64,000 bases of DNA from an uncultured Muribaculaceae bacterium (GTDB lineage Bacteria > Bacteroidota > Bacteroidia > Bacteroidales > Muribaculaceae): the NCBI GenBank assembly GCA_910579185.1, contig CAJTTG010000003.1, positions 186,001 through 250,000 of the forward strand, written 5' to 3'. The number at the start of each line of letters is the position of its first letter. The stretch's first letter is position 1. This document shows, in pieces, positions 36,681 through 44,949 of the stretch. The notes beneath the pieces are model-generated. The model was not told the origin of the DNA. It saw only the letters and a list, made by a program, of their open reading frames with translations, and made no database searches. A program made the position numbers and the translations under genes.

Positions 36681-36840
36681 TAATTAAGAATGGTAACAAA
36701 CTACCATCACCTGTAGGGACTGCGACATGTCGCGTCCGGCTCTGTCCACCCGTAATCATTTGAATTTCATATCAATCCGGTGCTGGTCGGGGTTGCGGCA
36801 CTCCGGGCCGCTAACCGGATATCATCATTTGCGATATGCC
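36681..36840. repeat. Mosaic of dispersed repeat pieces
   Basis: 36681-36706 resembles the TAATTAAGAATGGCAACC segment at 44147. 36711-36738 is the hairpin core of repeat B in reverse orientation (TGTAGGGACTGCGACATGTC...). 36777-36830 is the left half of repeat A (GGTCGGGGTTGCGGCACTCC). The same modules make up the 278-bp tandem repeat near 44000. No open frame. Together with the two flanking hairpins this accounts for most of the 328 bp between typA and the next gene. Confidence 0.7.
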
Positions 36841-36859
36841 CGGGACTCGCAAAACAAAC

Positions 36860-36896
36860 AACCGGGCGGAAACGATCATGTCGCTTCCGCCCGGTT
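36860..36896 (-). terminator. Terminator of the protease/cohesin-like operon
   Basis: 12-bp perfect GC-rich stem (36860-36871 with 36885-36896) and a 13-nt loop, followed on the minus strand by TTGTTTGTTTTG. It lies 22 bp after the stop at 36919. Confidence 0.8.
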
Positions 36897-36918
36897 GATA
36901 TATAGGCAGATAAAGGAT

Positions 36919-39189
36919 TTATCTAATCATTATCTTTTTGTTGCCGATGAGGTATATTCCGGCCGGAAGCCCTGCAATCTTCTCCTTGGGCAGATTTCTG
37001 AACAGCAAAATGCCATTCAGATTGTAGATATTCACCTCGGTAACTTCCTCCGCTACAATATCCTCGATTCCGGCAAGAGCCGACAGCGTGCATTCCGCCA
37101 ACAGGCCGCTACCGTCGGTGGTCTCGGCCGTGATCATGCAGCTGCCCTTTCCGATCACCGTGACATTGCCCTCGCTGTCAACCGTCGCGACACTTTCATC
37201 AGTGCTGCGCCATACGACGGTCTTGTCTGTGGTATTGGTCGGCAATACGGTGGCTGTCAGCTGGAACGAATTGCCTTCGACCGCTGTCTCGACATATCGG
37301 TCGAGCGTTATCGATTCCGCCAACACCGGATTTATGTCGAGATATATCGGCGACGCACCCGGTGAGAGATAGTTTTTCCCATCTTTGCCGCTGAGCTTGA
37401 TATTGCTTATCTTCATGCGCGAGCCGATAAAATCCGTGCCGTGGAATGTCAGGTCAAACAGATTGCCCTCTTTTCCGATTATTGTGGTGTTGCTCATCGA
37501 GAACAGCAATATGCGGTGTATGCCATCCTCAAGTTGCGCCACCTCATGGCTGTGGCCGTTGATGCGCTCGCTCAGTTGCATGTCATCCCGGTCTGTGGTC
37601 ATGCCGTCGAGCCATTCAATGTCGAGCTGCACGGCTGCAATTCCGGTATAGTTGTTCAGGTCAACATGGAGCGTGTAGCAGTCGTGTTCATCGTTCGGCT
37701 CGCCGCTCACGGTTATCCCGTTCGGCTCATACACACTTCCGGTCACACCTATCGCCTTCATCGGATTCTCAGGATCATTGCTGTAGATATTCATCTGTGT
37801 GGCGAAATCTCCTGCCGATGCCGGATAGTGCCGCAGTGTGATCTGCTTGGTCTCATAGCTGTTGAGAGTCAGGGGTAGTTCCTCTTCAATGCTGAAGCCG
37901 TCGGAGAGGAACACCACGCGTTCTATTGTCAGAGGCGCGTTGCCATAGTTCCTGACTGAAAAAACGGTTGCCACATCCGATGTTATCGACTGATCACCCA
38001 TGTCACACGTGCTGTTGCAACTGATCGATGGGGCCGAGATAGTGATATAGCTTCCCGATGAGGCCGAGGTCATATCCTCGCCATCGCGGTTGGCAAGCCT
38101 TACGTTCTCCGGTGTCAGTCCGTACGAGCCACGGTTGGTCACGGATCTGAGCCGGAATGTCAGCAGTTCGCCATCATACCCGTCGACCGGTTGGTTTGCC
38201 GGGTGAAACATCACTATCCTCAGCTTTCCGTCGGTCACGCTGCCGGAAATCGTATGTGTTGGGGCGCGGTCAGTGCAAGCCGCGCTGCCATCCACATATT
38301 CAAATCCCGAGGGCAGCGTCATGGAGAAGTCGGCGGCGGTGATAGGCTCCATGTTGTTCATGCGTGCCGTGATCGTCGCTTCCTCCCCCGATGAGCATTG
38401 GGCTGCGTCGATATGCAGTTCATTGACCGAGTAGGGGATTGCGGTGATACCCACGGTGGCATCTCCGTTGACCGCGTCGGAGAGAATGCGCAGACTGCCG
38501 TTGAATGCCGCAGCTCTGACTGTAGGAGCATACGTGACGATGGCCGATGCGCTTCTTCCTGCCTCGACCGTCATATCCGTGGGGCTTACGCTCAGAGTTC
38601 CGTCCGAGGTCGCTATACCGGTGATGTTCAGCGGTTGATTACCGGTGTTCCGGATCGTGAGGCTACGGGTGTAGCTACCTCTGATCGCCGATCGTCCGAA
38701 GTCGATTGTTTCCGCTCCGCATTCGATTTTTGAAGCGAGAATGGTTGCTGTTCCCGATACTGCCTCTGTTCCGATGGCGTTGCCCGACGCATCGCCGAGC
38801 CTCACCGTCGGGCTCAGCGTGTAGTTGCCCGGCTCGTTGCCGAGGCGAAGTGTGAACTGCAACACATCATCGTTGCCCGACGGGATCTCTGCCAGTCCAG
38901 TGCTGTAGACCAGCACCACGAGCTTTCCGCCGTTCACCGCCGCGCTGACGGTGTGGCCGGCAAGCCTGTCGCTGGTTATCGTGCATGATCCGTCGACATA
39001 TTCCGTACCCTCCGGAATGGGTATGTTGAGCTGCATGGCCACGGCACCCGGATCGTTCTCCAGATTGACCTTGACCACGGCCTCGCTTCCCGGCGTTCCG
39101 GCGGCATCTGTCAGTGTGACCCTGTTTCCGGCATTGGCGACCATGAGGGTCACTAATGCCGTTATCAGGGCTGTTAGGTGTCTTATCAT
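36919..39189 (-). CDS. Secreted protein with three cohesin-like domains, BIG2 and C-terminal sorting-type end
   Basis: A 756-residue exported protein of repeating design: signal peptide 1-20; cohesin-like domain about 22-152; Ig-like/ASH-type domain 155-252; second cohesin-like 256-385; second Ig-like 388-485; third cohesin-like 488-620; BIG2 622-705 (VVWRSTDESVATVDSEGNVT); and a C-terminal 50 residues ending LPAGIYLIGNKKIMIR, like type IX secretion signals. The cohesin-like calls rest on strand pattern and phrases such as IPEGTEYVDGS and LPSGFEYVDGS. The gene overlaps the protease gene by 4 bp. Likely exported or on the cell surface; binding partner unknown. Confidence 0.7.
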   Translation of the reverse strand: MIRHLTALITALVTLMVANAGNRVTLTDAAGTPGSEAVVKVNLENDPGAVAMQLNIPIPEGTEYVDGSCTITSDRLAGHTVSAAVNGGKLVVLVYSTGLAEIPSGNDDVLQFTLRLGNEPGNYTLSPTVRLGDASGNAIGTEAVSGTATILASKIECGAETIDFGRSAIRGSYTRSLTIRNTGNQPLNITGIATSDGTLSVSPTDMTVEAGRSASAIVTYAPTVRAAAFNGSLRILSDAVNGDATVGITAIPYSVNELHIDAAQCSSGEEATITARMNNMEPITAADFSMTLPSGFEYVDGSAACTDRAPTHTISGSVTDGKLRIVMFHPANQPVDGYDGELLTFRLRSVTNRGSYGLTPENVRLANRDGEDMTSASSGSYITISAPSISCNSTCDMGDQSITSDVATVFSVRNYGNAPLTIERVVFLSDGFSIEEELPLTLNSYETKQITLRHYPASAGDFATQMNIYSNDPENPMKAIGVTGSVYEPNGITVSGEPNDEHDCYTLHVDLNNYTGIAAVQLDIEWLDGMTTDRDDMQLSERINGHSHEVAQLEDGIHRILLFSMSNTTIIGKEGNLFDLTFHGTDFIGSRMKISNIKLSGKDGKNYLSPGASPIYLDINPVLAESITLDRYVETAVEGNSFQLTATVLPTNTTDKTVVWRSTDESVATVDSEGNVTVIGKGSCMITAETTDGSGLLAECTLSALAGIEDIVAEEVTEVNIYNLNGILLFRNLPKEKIAGLPAGIYLIGNKKIMIR

Positions 39190-42100
39190 AGTTTGATTAC
39201 CTTTTGTGTGTTTTTCATCACACCGTCAATGCTTATGGTCAGCAGATAGAATCCGCGGCCAATCGATTCGGTGCGCAGCTGCACGGTGTGCTCGCCGCAG
39301 CCATAGTTTCCGTTATGCACGGCCACGGTCTGTCCCGACAGCGATGTGAGTGTGATGCTGGCGTGGTGTGTGCCCTCGCCGGTGATGCTCAGCGGAACGT
39401 TGATCTCCGTGGTGAAGGGGCTGGGATAAGCCGGTGTGATCCTGTCGGCGGTGACTTCCTCTATTCCCATCGTCTCTTCCGGAACCGTGGGTATATTGCG
39501 TCCGTAGGCATCCGAGAGTACCAATGCCGACAGTGTGCCGTCGCCCAGTGTGGCTATGGCGTGGGTTCCTGCCTTGAGAGTCTTGCCCGAGAGGGAGAAG
39601 GCGAGGAATGTATAGTCATTGTCGTTGCCGTCCACGCCCATGGTCTCGAAGCCCTGGAGCGATTCAAGTGGTGAGATTGTGGTCGTGCCGTCGGTGTCGG
39701 TCAGGCGGATCTGCACGCCGGCCAGATCTACGGGCGATTTCACATAGAGCGTGCCGTTGTCAACGTAATATCCGGCTACCGATGCCACCGATGTCTCCGG
39801 CTGCGCTGTGCCTGTGATTATGTTGACGGTGCCTACTATGTCGAGCACGTCGATCTCCTCGTCGCTGTTCACGTCGGCAGCCTCGTAGATAAACGGCTGT
39901 GGATTCTGGCCGAGCATGTAGCTGACTTCGGTCACAATGTCGGCCACGTCAACATCCATCGTTCCGTTCGCGTCACCCTTGATAGAGGTCAGCGGCGTTG
40001 TGGCCACTGTCTTTGAGGGTGAGTTCTCGGTCAGTGCCGTGGTCATCACCTTGTAGTAGTAGCAATAGGTGGTGCCGGGTGTCACGTCGAAGTCGGTATA
40101 TTCCTCGGTGTCGAGCAGCGATGTGTTGATGCGCAGTGTGTCGCTGACTGTGTTTTCGCTGTCAACGGTGTAGCGGTAGAGGTTGTAGCCGAGCAGGTCG
40201 TCCACATTCTCTTCCGGGTTCTCCCATGTCAGGGTCACTTTGCCCAGCCCCGGTTCTGCAGTGAATCCGGCACTCATCGAGCCTGCGCTCTGCACGTCGA
40301 CGCGGAAGCGGTTGTTTTCAAGCGGAATGGGGAAGAATTCATCATCCTCGGCATCGGCCACATAGATGGTGTTCACGCCGTCGTAGCTGTCGCGGCCTGA
40401 GATGGTCAGGTAGGCGGTGTAGATGTCGCCTGTTTCGTTCCATGAACCATCCTCGCCGATGGCGGTCTGGGTGTAGGGCTCGCGTACACCCATGGCTATC
40501 ATCGGGGCTTTCTCCGTGTTCATCGGGCGATTGAAATATACCTCGAATTTATGACGACCCACGCCCAACGGCGGCAGCATCTCGTATTCATCCTGCGCGT
40601 CGTAGCCGTTGACCACCACTTTCCACACAATGCCGTGAGCCTCTGCCGACGGCCTCGTCAGCATATTCGACAGGTCATATTCCCCGAACGACGAACTAAG
40701 CGGATTCTTGATATCCAATACTGTTGGCTGCACAATATCCAACCGTCCCGATCCTAAATAATTCGGTTCTTCCGGGCTATATAAACTCGGTGTAACAGTA
40801 TAATATGCTCCCGAGTAATTGAGATTGTAATTTTTATTGCTATTATTAAATATATTGCTGTTGGATGCGTAATTTAATGGAGCATAATAAATATCTATGT
40901 CCATATATGAATCATTATTTAATATGTTGCAGTCTTGTGCGTAGAACCCATTGGTGTGAATGCCTGGAGTGTCGTGTGAATTTATTATATTTGTTTTTGT
41001 AGCTTTGACACTATACAGTAAATAGCTTGCTGAAATGTTTGAAAGAATTGAATTGGTTATTGTTGCATATTCAATCCCATAAGAAATTGTGATATTTATA
41101 TCTGATATTATAATATAATTGAGAGGTGCATATTCGTTATTATAATTATTAAAACTCAGCATTTTCACATCCCCTCGGTCGTGATCTGCTTTTGTGAAAG
41201 TGATCATTTTGCCGGGTTCGCCGTTGGCTATGATTTTGCCACCGTCTGCAACTGATAGGCCTGTACCATCTTTGAATTTGATGGTGGTGCCGGGTAGAAT
41301 GGTGAGTGTACAGCCGGCAGGTACGCCGAGCAGGGAGGTTACAATGTAGTTTTTATCGGGGGTGAGGGTCATGTCCTCGCGCAGAACGCCGCCGAGCTCT
41401 ACGCCGTTTTCCGCTGTCAGCACTATCTCCTGCGTCAATGGTTCTGTGATATTATCGCAGGTCGCTGTCACGACGAATCTTATCCGTCGGCCATCTGTAC
41501 AATCAGGGCTGATCTTGATGCCGAACGGGGTGGCTGCTTCTGCCGAGGCATAGCTCGACAGATCCATGACGGTGTGTCCGCCATCGGCGTCGATAAATTC
41601 CGCTATCTCCGGATCTTCAGTGTCGGCAAGGCGGATGGAGTAGGTGATATTGCGTGCGTTGCCCCATTGGTTGCGCAGCGTGGGGTAGATATAGATGGTC
41701 TCTCCTGCATCGGGGCGGTTGTCACCGTCGCCATTCTCGCTGTCGTCAATGCGGTAGGTTACGAGCGACAGGGTGGGCTGGCGGTCTTTGTCGCTGATCT
41801 GATATGCGGCATAGATGTCGAGGTTGCCGTTTGAGGCGTGGATAAGGTCGCCGAACAGTTCCTCTTTGGTCGCGTATTCCTTGGCCTGAAGCAGACGGGA
41901 TATAGCTCCGGCCACCAACGGACAGGCCATTGATGTTCCGTTGAGCTGGCGGTATTGGCCGCCAGGGAAGGTGCTGATGATTCCGTGTCCCGGTGCCATC
42001 AGCTCGTAGTTGAAAAGATCTGCGAATGTGCTGGTCACAGGGCCATCTTCGTCGTAGTTGGAGAAGAAGGCTAACGCTCCGGACTGATCTGATGCCTGCA

Positions 42101-43244
42101 CGCCAAGTACGAAGCTGTAGGCCGCCGGGAACATGGCTGCACCATACTTTTGGTTTATGTAACAAAGATGCGGATAGATACAAAGATTGTCATTGCCGGC
42201 TGCTGCCACGAGCACGGCTTTCTGATAGGCTTTGGCCAAGGCCTGCTCTTCGGCCAGAGAGTTGGAGTAGCCGCCAAATGACATGGAGATCACGTCGGCA
42301 CCATTGGCCGCGGCATAGTCTATACCCTTGATGATGGTGGCAACGTCGCCGGTGCCGTCGCTCTGCATCACGGTCACTGCCATGATCAGCGCGTCGGGGT
42401 TGGCTCCGGCTATGCCTATGCCATTGTTGCCGGTCGCAGCGGCGATTCCGGCGCAGTGTGTTCCGTGGCCGTTGTTGTCGCGCAACCGGCCTGTCTGGTT
42501 CACGAAGTCGTAGCCATGGATGTCGTCGGCAAATCCGTTGTTGTCGTCATCCGATCCTGTGGTGCCGTCGAGTTCGGCGGTGTTGACCCACAGATTGTCC
42601 TTGAGGTCGGGATGCTCGGTGTCGACACCGGTGTCGAGAATAGCTATCACGCTCTTGCGGTTGGATGTCAACGGGGCTTTCCACAGTTTGTCGAGGCCGA
42701 TTGCCGGGATGCCCCACTGCATGCTGTACATCGGTTCTTTCACGAATGCCGAGGGATCGGCAACGTCGAGGGTGCGGACAATATAGTTGGGTTCGGCAAA
42801 TTCCACCTCGTCGAGCGTCTGCAATTCTTCGACGAATTGTTCCACGCCTGCTGCCTGTGTCTCGTCGAATTTCAGGCAGTAGAGTTTGCTCATGTCGTCG
42901 GTGGCGGCAGAGCCGGTAGAGTTGGTGGTGAAGCGTGAGCTGATTGGCGTAGGGCTGTCGCCGGTCAGCGGCATCAGTCTGTCGGCTTTACTTACGCCGA
43001 ATTTCGACATCAGTGACGACAGGTCGGAGGATCCTGTGGCCGAGACGCGACCGCTCGACATGGTGCTGATAGTTGTTTTGGTTGAAGTCCTGAATTTCAC
43101 GATCACCTCGCCCGGACGATAGGCGGCTGCGGTGGCCGGTGTGCCCGGGGCGGTGCCGGGACTCGTTGCTCCATTGGCGGTCATGCCCGGTGCACTGAGC
43201 ATTATCAGTGTTCCCATGGCCAGTGAAGTAAGGGTTTTGTTCAT
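39186..43244 (-). CDS. Secreted subtilisin-like (S8) protease with dockerin-type segment
   Basis: A 1352-residue exported protease. Signal peptide about 1-24 and a propeptide region (about 40-165). S8 domain with Asp204 (ILDTGVD), His260 (NNGHGTHCAG), Asn351 (AAGNDN) and Ser438 (NGTSMACP), all intact. A beta-helix-like, Asn/Ile-rich region follows (about 680-860). A fibronectin III-like domain comes next, then two dockerin-type calcium repeats (about 1090-1146: GDANGTMDVDVADI and ADVNSDEEIDVLDI), a cohesin-like stretch (about 1155-1260) and a C-terminal sorting-like end. The ATG at 43244 starts a good signal peptide; the open frame 90 codons further upstream is not protein-like. Confidence 0.88.
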   Translation of the reverse strand: MNKTLTSLAMGTLIMLSAPGMTANGATSPGTAPGTPATAAAYRPGEVIVKFRTSTKTTISTMSSGRVSATGSSDLSSLMSKFGVSKADRLMPLTGDSPTPISSRFTTNSTGSAATDDMSKLYCLKFDETQAAGVEQFVEELQTLDEVEFAEPNYIVRTLDVADPSAFVKEPMYSMQWGIPAIGLDKLWKAPLTSNRKSVIAILDTGVDTEHPDLKDNLWVNTAELDGTTGSDDDNNGFADDIHGYDFVNQTGRLRDNNGHGTHCAGIAAATGNNGIGIAGANPDALIMAVTVMQSDGTGDVATIIKGIDYAAANGADVISMSFGGYSNSLAEEQALAKAYQKAVLVAAAGNDNLCIYPHLCYINQKYGAAMFPAAYSFVLGVQASDQSGALAFFSNYDEDGPVTSTFADLFNYELMAPGHGIISTFPGGQYRQLNGTSMACPLVAGAISRLLQAKEYATKEELFGDLIHASNGNLDIYAAYQISDKDRQPTLSLVTYRIDDSENGDGDNRPDAGETIYIYPTLRNQWGNARNITYSIRLADTEDPEIAEFIDADGGHTVMDLSSYASAEAATPFGIKISPDCTDGRRIRFVVTATCDNITEPLTQEIVLTAENGVELGGVLREDMTLTPDKNYIVTSLLGVPAGCTLTILPGTTIKFKDGTGLSVADGGKIIANGEPGKMITFTKADHDRGDVKMLSFNNYNNEYAPLNYIIISDINITISYGIEYATITNSILSNISASYLLYSVKATKTNIINSHDTPGIHTNGFYAQDCNILNNDSYMDIDIYYAPLNYASNSNIFNNSNKNYNLNYSGAYYTVTPSLYSPEEPNYLGSGRLDIVQPTVLDIKNPLSSSFGEYDLSNMLTRPSAEAHGIVWKVVVNGYDAQDEYEMLPPLGVGRHKFEVYFNRPMNTEKAPMIAMGVREPYTQTAIGEDGSWNETGDIYTAYLTISGRDSYDGVNTIYVADAEDDEFFPIPLENNRFRVDVQSAGSMSAGFTAEPGLGKVTLTWENPEENVDDLLGYNLYRYTVDSENTVSDTLRINTSLLDTEEYTDFDVTPGTTYCYYYKVMTTALTENSPSKTVATTPLTSIKGDANGTMDVDVADIVTEVSYMLGQNPQPFIYEAADVNSDEEIDVLDIVGTVNIITGTAQPETSVASVAGYYVDNGTLYVKSPVDLAGVQIRLTDTDGTTTISPLESLQGFETMGVDGNDNDYTFLAFSLSGKTLKAGTHAIATLGDGTLSALVLSDAYGRNIPTVPEETMGIEEVTADRITPAYPSPFTTEINVPLSITGEGTHHASITLTSLSGQTVAVHNGNYGCGEHTVQLRTESIGRGFYLLTISIDGVMKNTQKVIKL

Positions 43245-43315
43245 AATGATTGGGTTATTAGGTTGGTAATTGAGTTGCTCGTAGGTATGTGTCTGTAAAG
43301 CCTTCGTCGGGATAC

Positions 43316-43640
43316 AAAAAAAGCGTGGGCCTGTTCCTGTTGCTCGTCCCGCTGATTGAGGCCTACCACAGCCCATCCTTGACGGAACGAGCAACGATGA
43401 CCTCACGCCGATATGCAGATACGCCGCCCTCTCGGCTCTAATTTGCATAAAGCCGGAAGTCGGTCGGTACATGACATACCCATGAGCATCTATCGTTGTC
43501 TCACTCTCAGTCAAGGAATTGAATGTGTGGTAGTTTCAATCAGCTAAGAATAAGCGCCTGATAAACGCCTTACCTAATAATCTTTTATTCCCTTACCCTC
43601 GTGGTCGCCTCTGCGTCCACTCCCGTTAGGCATGAGAATG
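43316..43640 (-). ncRNA. Structured leader or small RNA upstream of the protease gene
   Basis: From a predicted start near 43636 the minus strand runs about 320 nt to a compound hairpin ending in seven T (43322-43316), then about 70 nt more to the protease ATG. The hairpin has a 12-bp stem (43384-43395 with 43339-43350, one G-U) inside a GCGTG/CACGC stem. Competing pairings exist: the 9-mer ACGAGCAAC recurs at 43274-43282, and CAACGAT (43492-43498) can pair with ATCGTTG (43392-43398), which overlaps the terminator arm. It did not match any riboswitch, 6S, tmRNA or RNase P signature I could recall. Either an attenuator or a free small RNA. Confidence 0.5.
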
Positions 43641-43642
43641 TG

Positions 43643-43650
43643 CAAATTTA
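43643..43650 (-). promoter_or_regulatory. -7 element for the leader/protease operon
   Basis: TAAATTTG on the minus strand matches TAnnTTTG. A TTGG lies 16 nt upstream, shorter than the usual spacing. It would give a leader of about 390 nt. Confidence 0.4.
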
Positions 43651-43735
43651 ATTATTTTTCAAGCATCCAACCCATTAACCCCATATTTTAATATTTATTA
43701 ACGGATTTGTGCGGATAATGGATGGTCGCATCAAG

Positions 43736-44301
43736 TCGGGGTTGCGGCACTTGCCGGTTATTTACGCGCAAACGTGTTTATTTTCAGTTGTTTGTATCCG
43801 GACGCGGCATGCCGCAGTCCCTACATGCGTTTGTGGATTATATCGGTTTAATTGATTGACAAGCAAATAATTAATGATAACAACCAACTGCCGGTGTATG
43901 TCGGGGTTGCGGCACTCCGAGCCGCTAACCGAATGCCATCATTCGCAATGTGGTTGAAGTCCCCTGTTCTTGAAACAATGTCGGTTTATCGGATCAACGG
44001 CTCGGAGTGCCGTGACCCCGACCAGATGATTCGATACTGTTCCATGCAAACGTGTTTATTTTCAGTTGTTTGTGTCCGGACGCGGCATGCCGCAGTCCCT
44101 ACAGGGGTTGGTGAATTATAAGTGATTAATTGGTTGACATGTAAATAATTAAGAATGGCAACCAACTGCCGGTGCTGGTCGGGGTTGCGGCACTCCGAGC
44201 CGCTAACCGGATGCCATCATTGGCAAGGTGGTTGAGGGCATCTGTTCTTGAAACAATGTCGGTTTATCGGATCAACGGCTCGGAGAGCCGTGACCCCGAC
44301 C
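43736..44301. repeat. 278-bp tandem repeat with hairpin modules A and B
   Basis: Module B (58 bp) occurs at 43768-43825 and 44046-44103 with one difference. Module A (125 bp) is at 43899-44023 and 44177-44301; its ends are inverted repeats of 26 bp with about 23-24 matches. Both modules have the same 278-bp offset, so the whole unit was duplicated. A worn piece of A (TCGGGGTTGCGGCAC) starts at 43736. There is no open frame of protein character. Related pieces lie at 36681-36840. The rest of 43651-44351 shows nothing else. Confidence 0.85.
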
Positions 44302-44351
44302 TGGAAATTTGCTTGTGGGTGGATTCGGATGGAATGGGTGATATATAAAGG

Positions 44352-44380
44352 CGGCGGCGAGACTGAATGCCTCGCCGCCG
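44352..44380 (-). terminator. Terminator of tpx
   Basis: 10-bp GC stem (44352-44361 with 44371-44380) followed on the minus strand by CCTTTATATAT; 24 bp after the tpx stop. Confidence 0.7.
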
Positions 44381-44404
44381 ATGGTGGTTTCTTTTGTGGA
44401 GGGA

Positions 44405-44914
44405 TCAATATTCGCCGCGGAGCACGCGCAGGGCTGCGTCGTAGTCGGGTTCGTTGGTTATCTCGGACACGAGTTCGCGGTAGATCACTTTGCGGTCAAC
44501 ATCGATGATCACAACGGCGCGTGCCAGCAGTCCGGCCAACGGACCGTCGCAGAGCTGCACACCATATTTCTGTCCGAAAAGGGGCGAGCGGAAGGCAGAT
44601 GCCACAATAACATCCTCGATTCCTTCGGTGGTGCAAAAGCGGTTCATGGCAAAGGGGAGATCCATGGAAACGCAGATCACCTTTGCGTTTTCGATCTTGG
44701 ACGCTTCTTCGTTGAAACGGCGCACGCTCCGGGCGCACACTTCGGTGTCGAGGCTCGGGAAGATGTTGAGGACAACGCGCTGTCCCACGAAATCATGACA
44801 TTGCACTTCTGCAAGGTCTTTTCCGGTCAGATGAAAGCAGGGGGCGTCTTCGCCGACGGAGGGCATCACTCCGTATGTGTGGCATGGTGTGCCTTTGAAT
44901 GTTACGGTTTCCAT
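44405..44914 (-). CDS. tpx: Thiol peroxidase Tpx (atypical 2-Cys peroxiredoxin)
   Basis: A 169-residue peroxiredoxin that reduces hydroperoxides with electrons from thioredoxin. Peroxidatic Cys60 in FPSLDTEVCARSVRRFN and resolving Cys94 in RFCTTEGIEDV fit the Tpx pattern, and the length is exact. The frame is open for 89 more codons upstream, but those overlap the neighbouring gene and are not protein-like; the ATG at 44914 begins the normal Tpx N-terminus. It follows a thioredoxin-fold gene by 35 bp, suggesting a shared oxidative-stress role. Confidence 0.95.
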   Translation of the reverse strand: METVTFKGTPCHTYGVMPSVGEDAPCFHLTGKDLAEVQCHDFVGQRVVLNIFPSLDTEVCARSVRRFNEEASKIENAKVICVSMDLPFAMNRFCTTEGIEDVIVASAFRSPLFGQKYGVQLCDGPLAGLLARAVVIIDVDRKVIYRELVSEITNEPDYDAALRVLRGEY

Positions 44915-44949
44915 AATATTGTTGTGTTGTTTTTTTGAATTTGCTATGA

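Noticed and set aside
43245..43514. 90-codon in-frame extension of the protease
   Set aside because: Its translation is not protein-like and would put the signal peptide inside the protein; the DNA holds RNA-type stems and a terminator instead.
43736..44301. Possible CRISPR array or insertion sequence
   Set aside because: Only two copies with a 278-bp period, no short repeats with unique spacers, no cas gene and no transposase frame.
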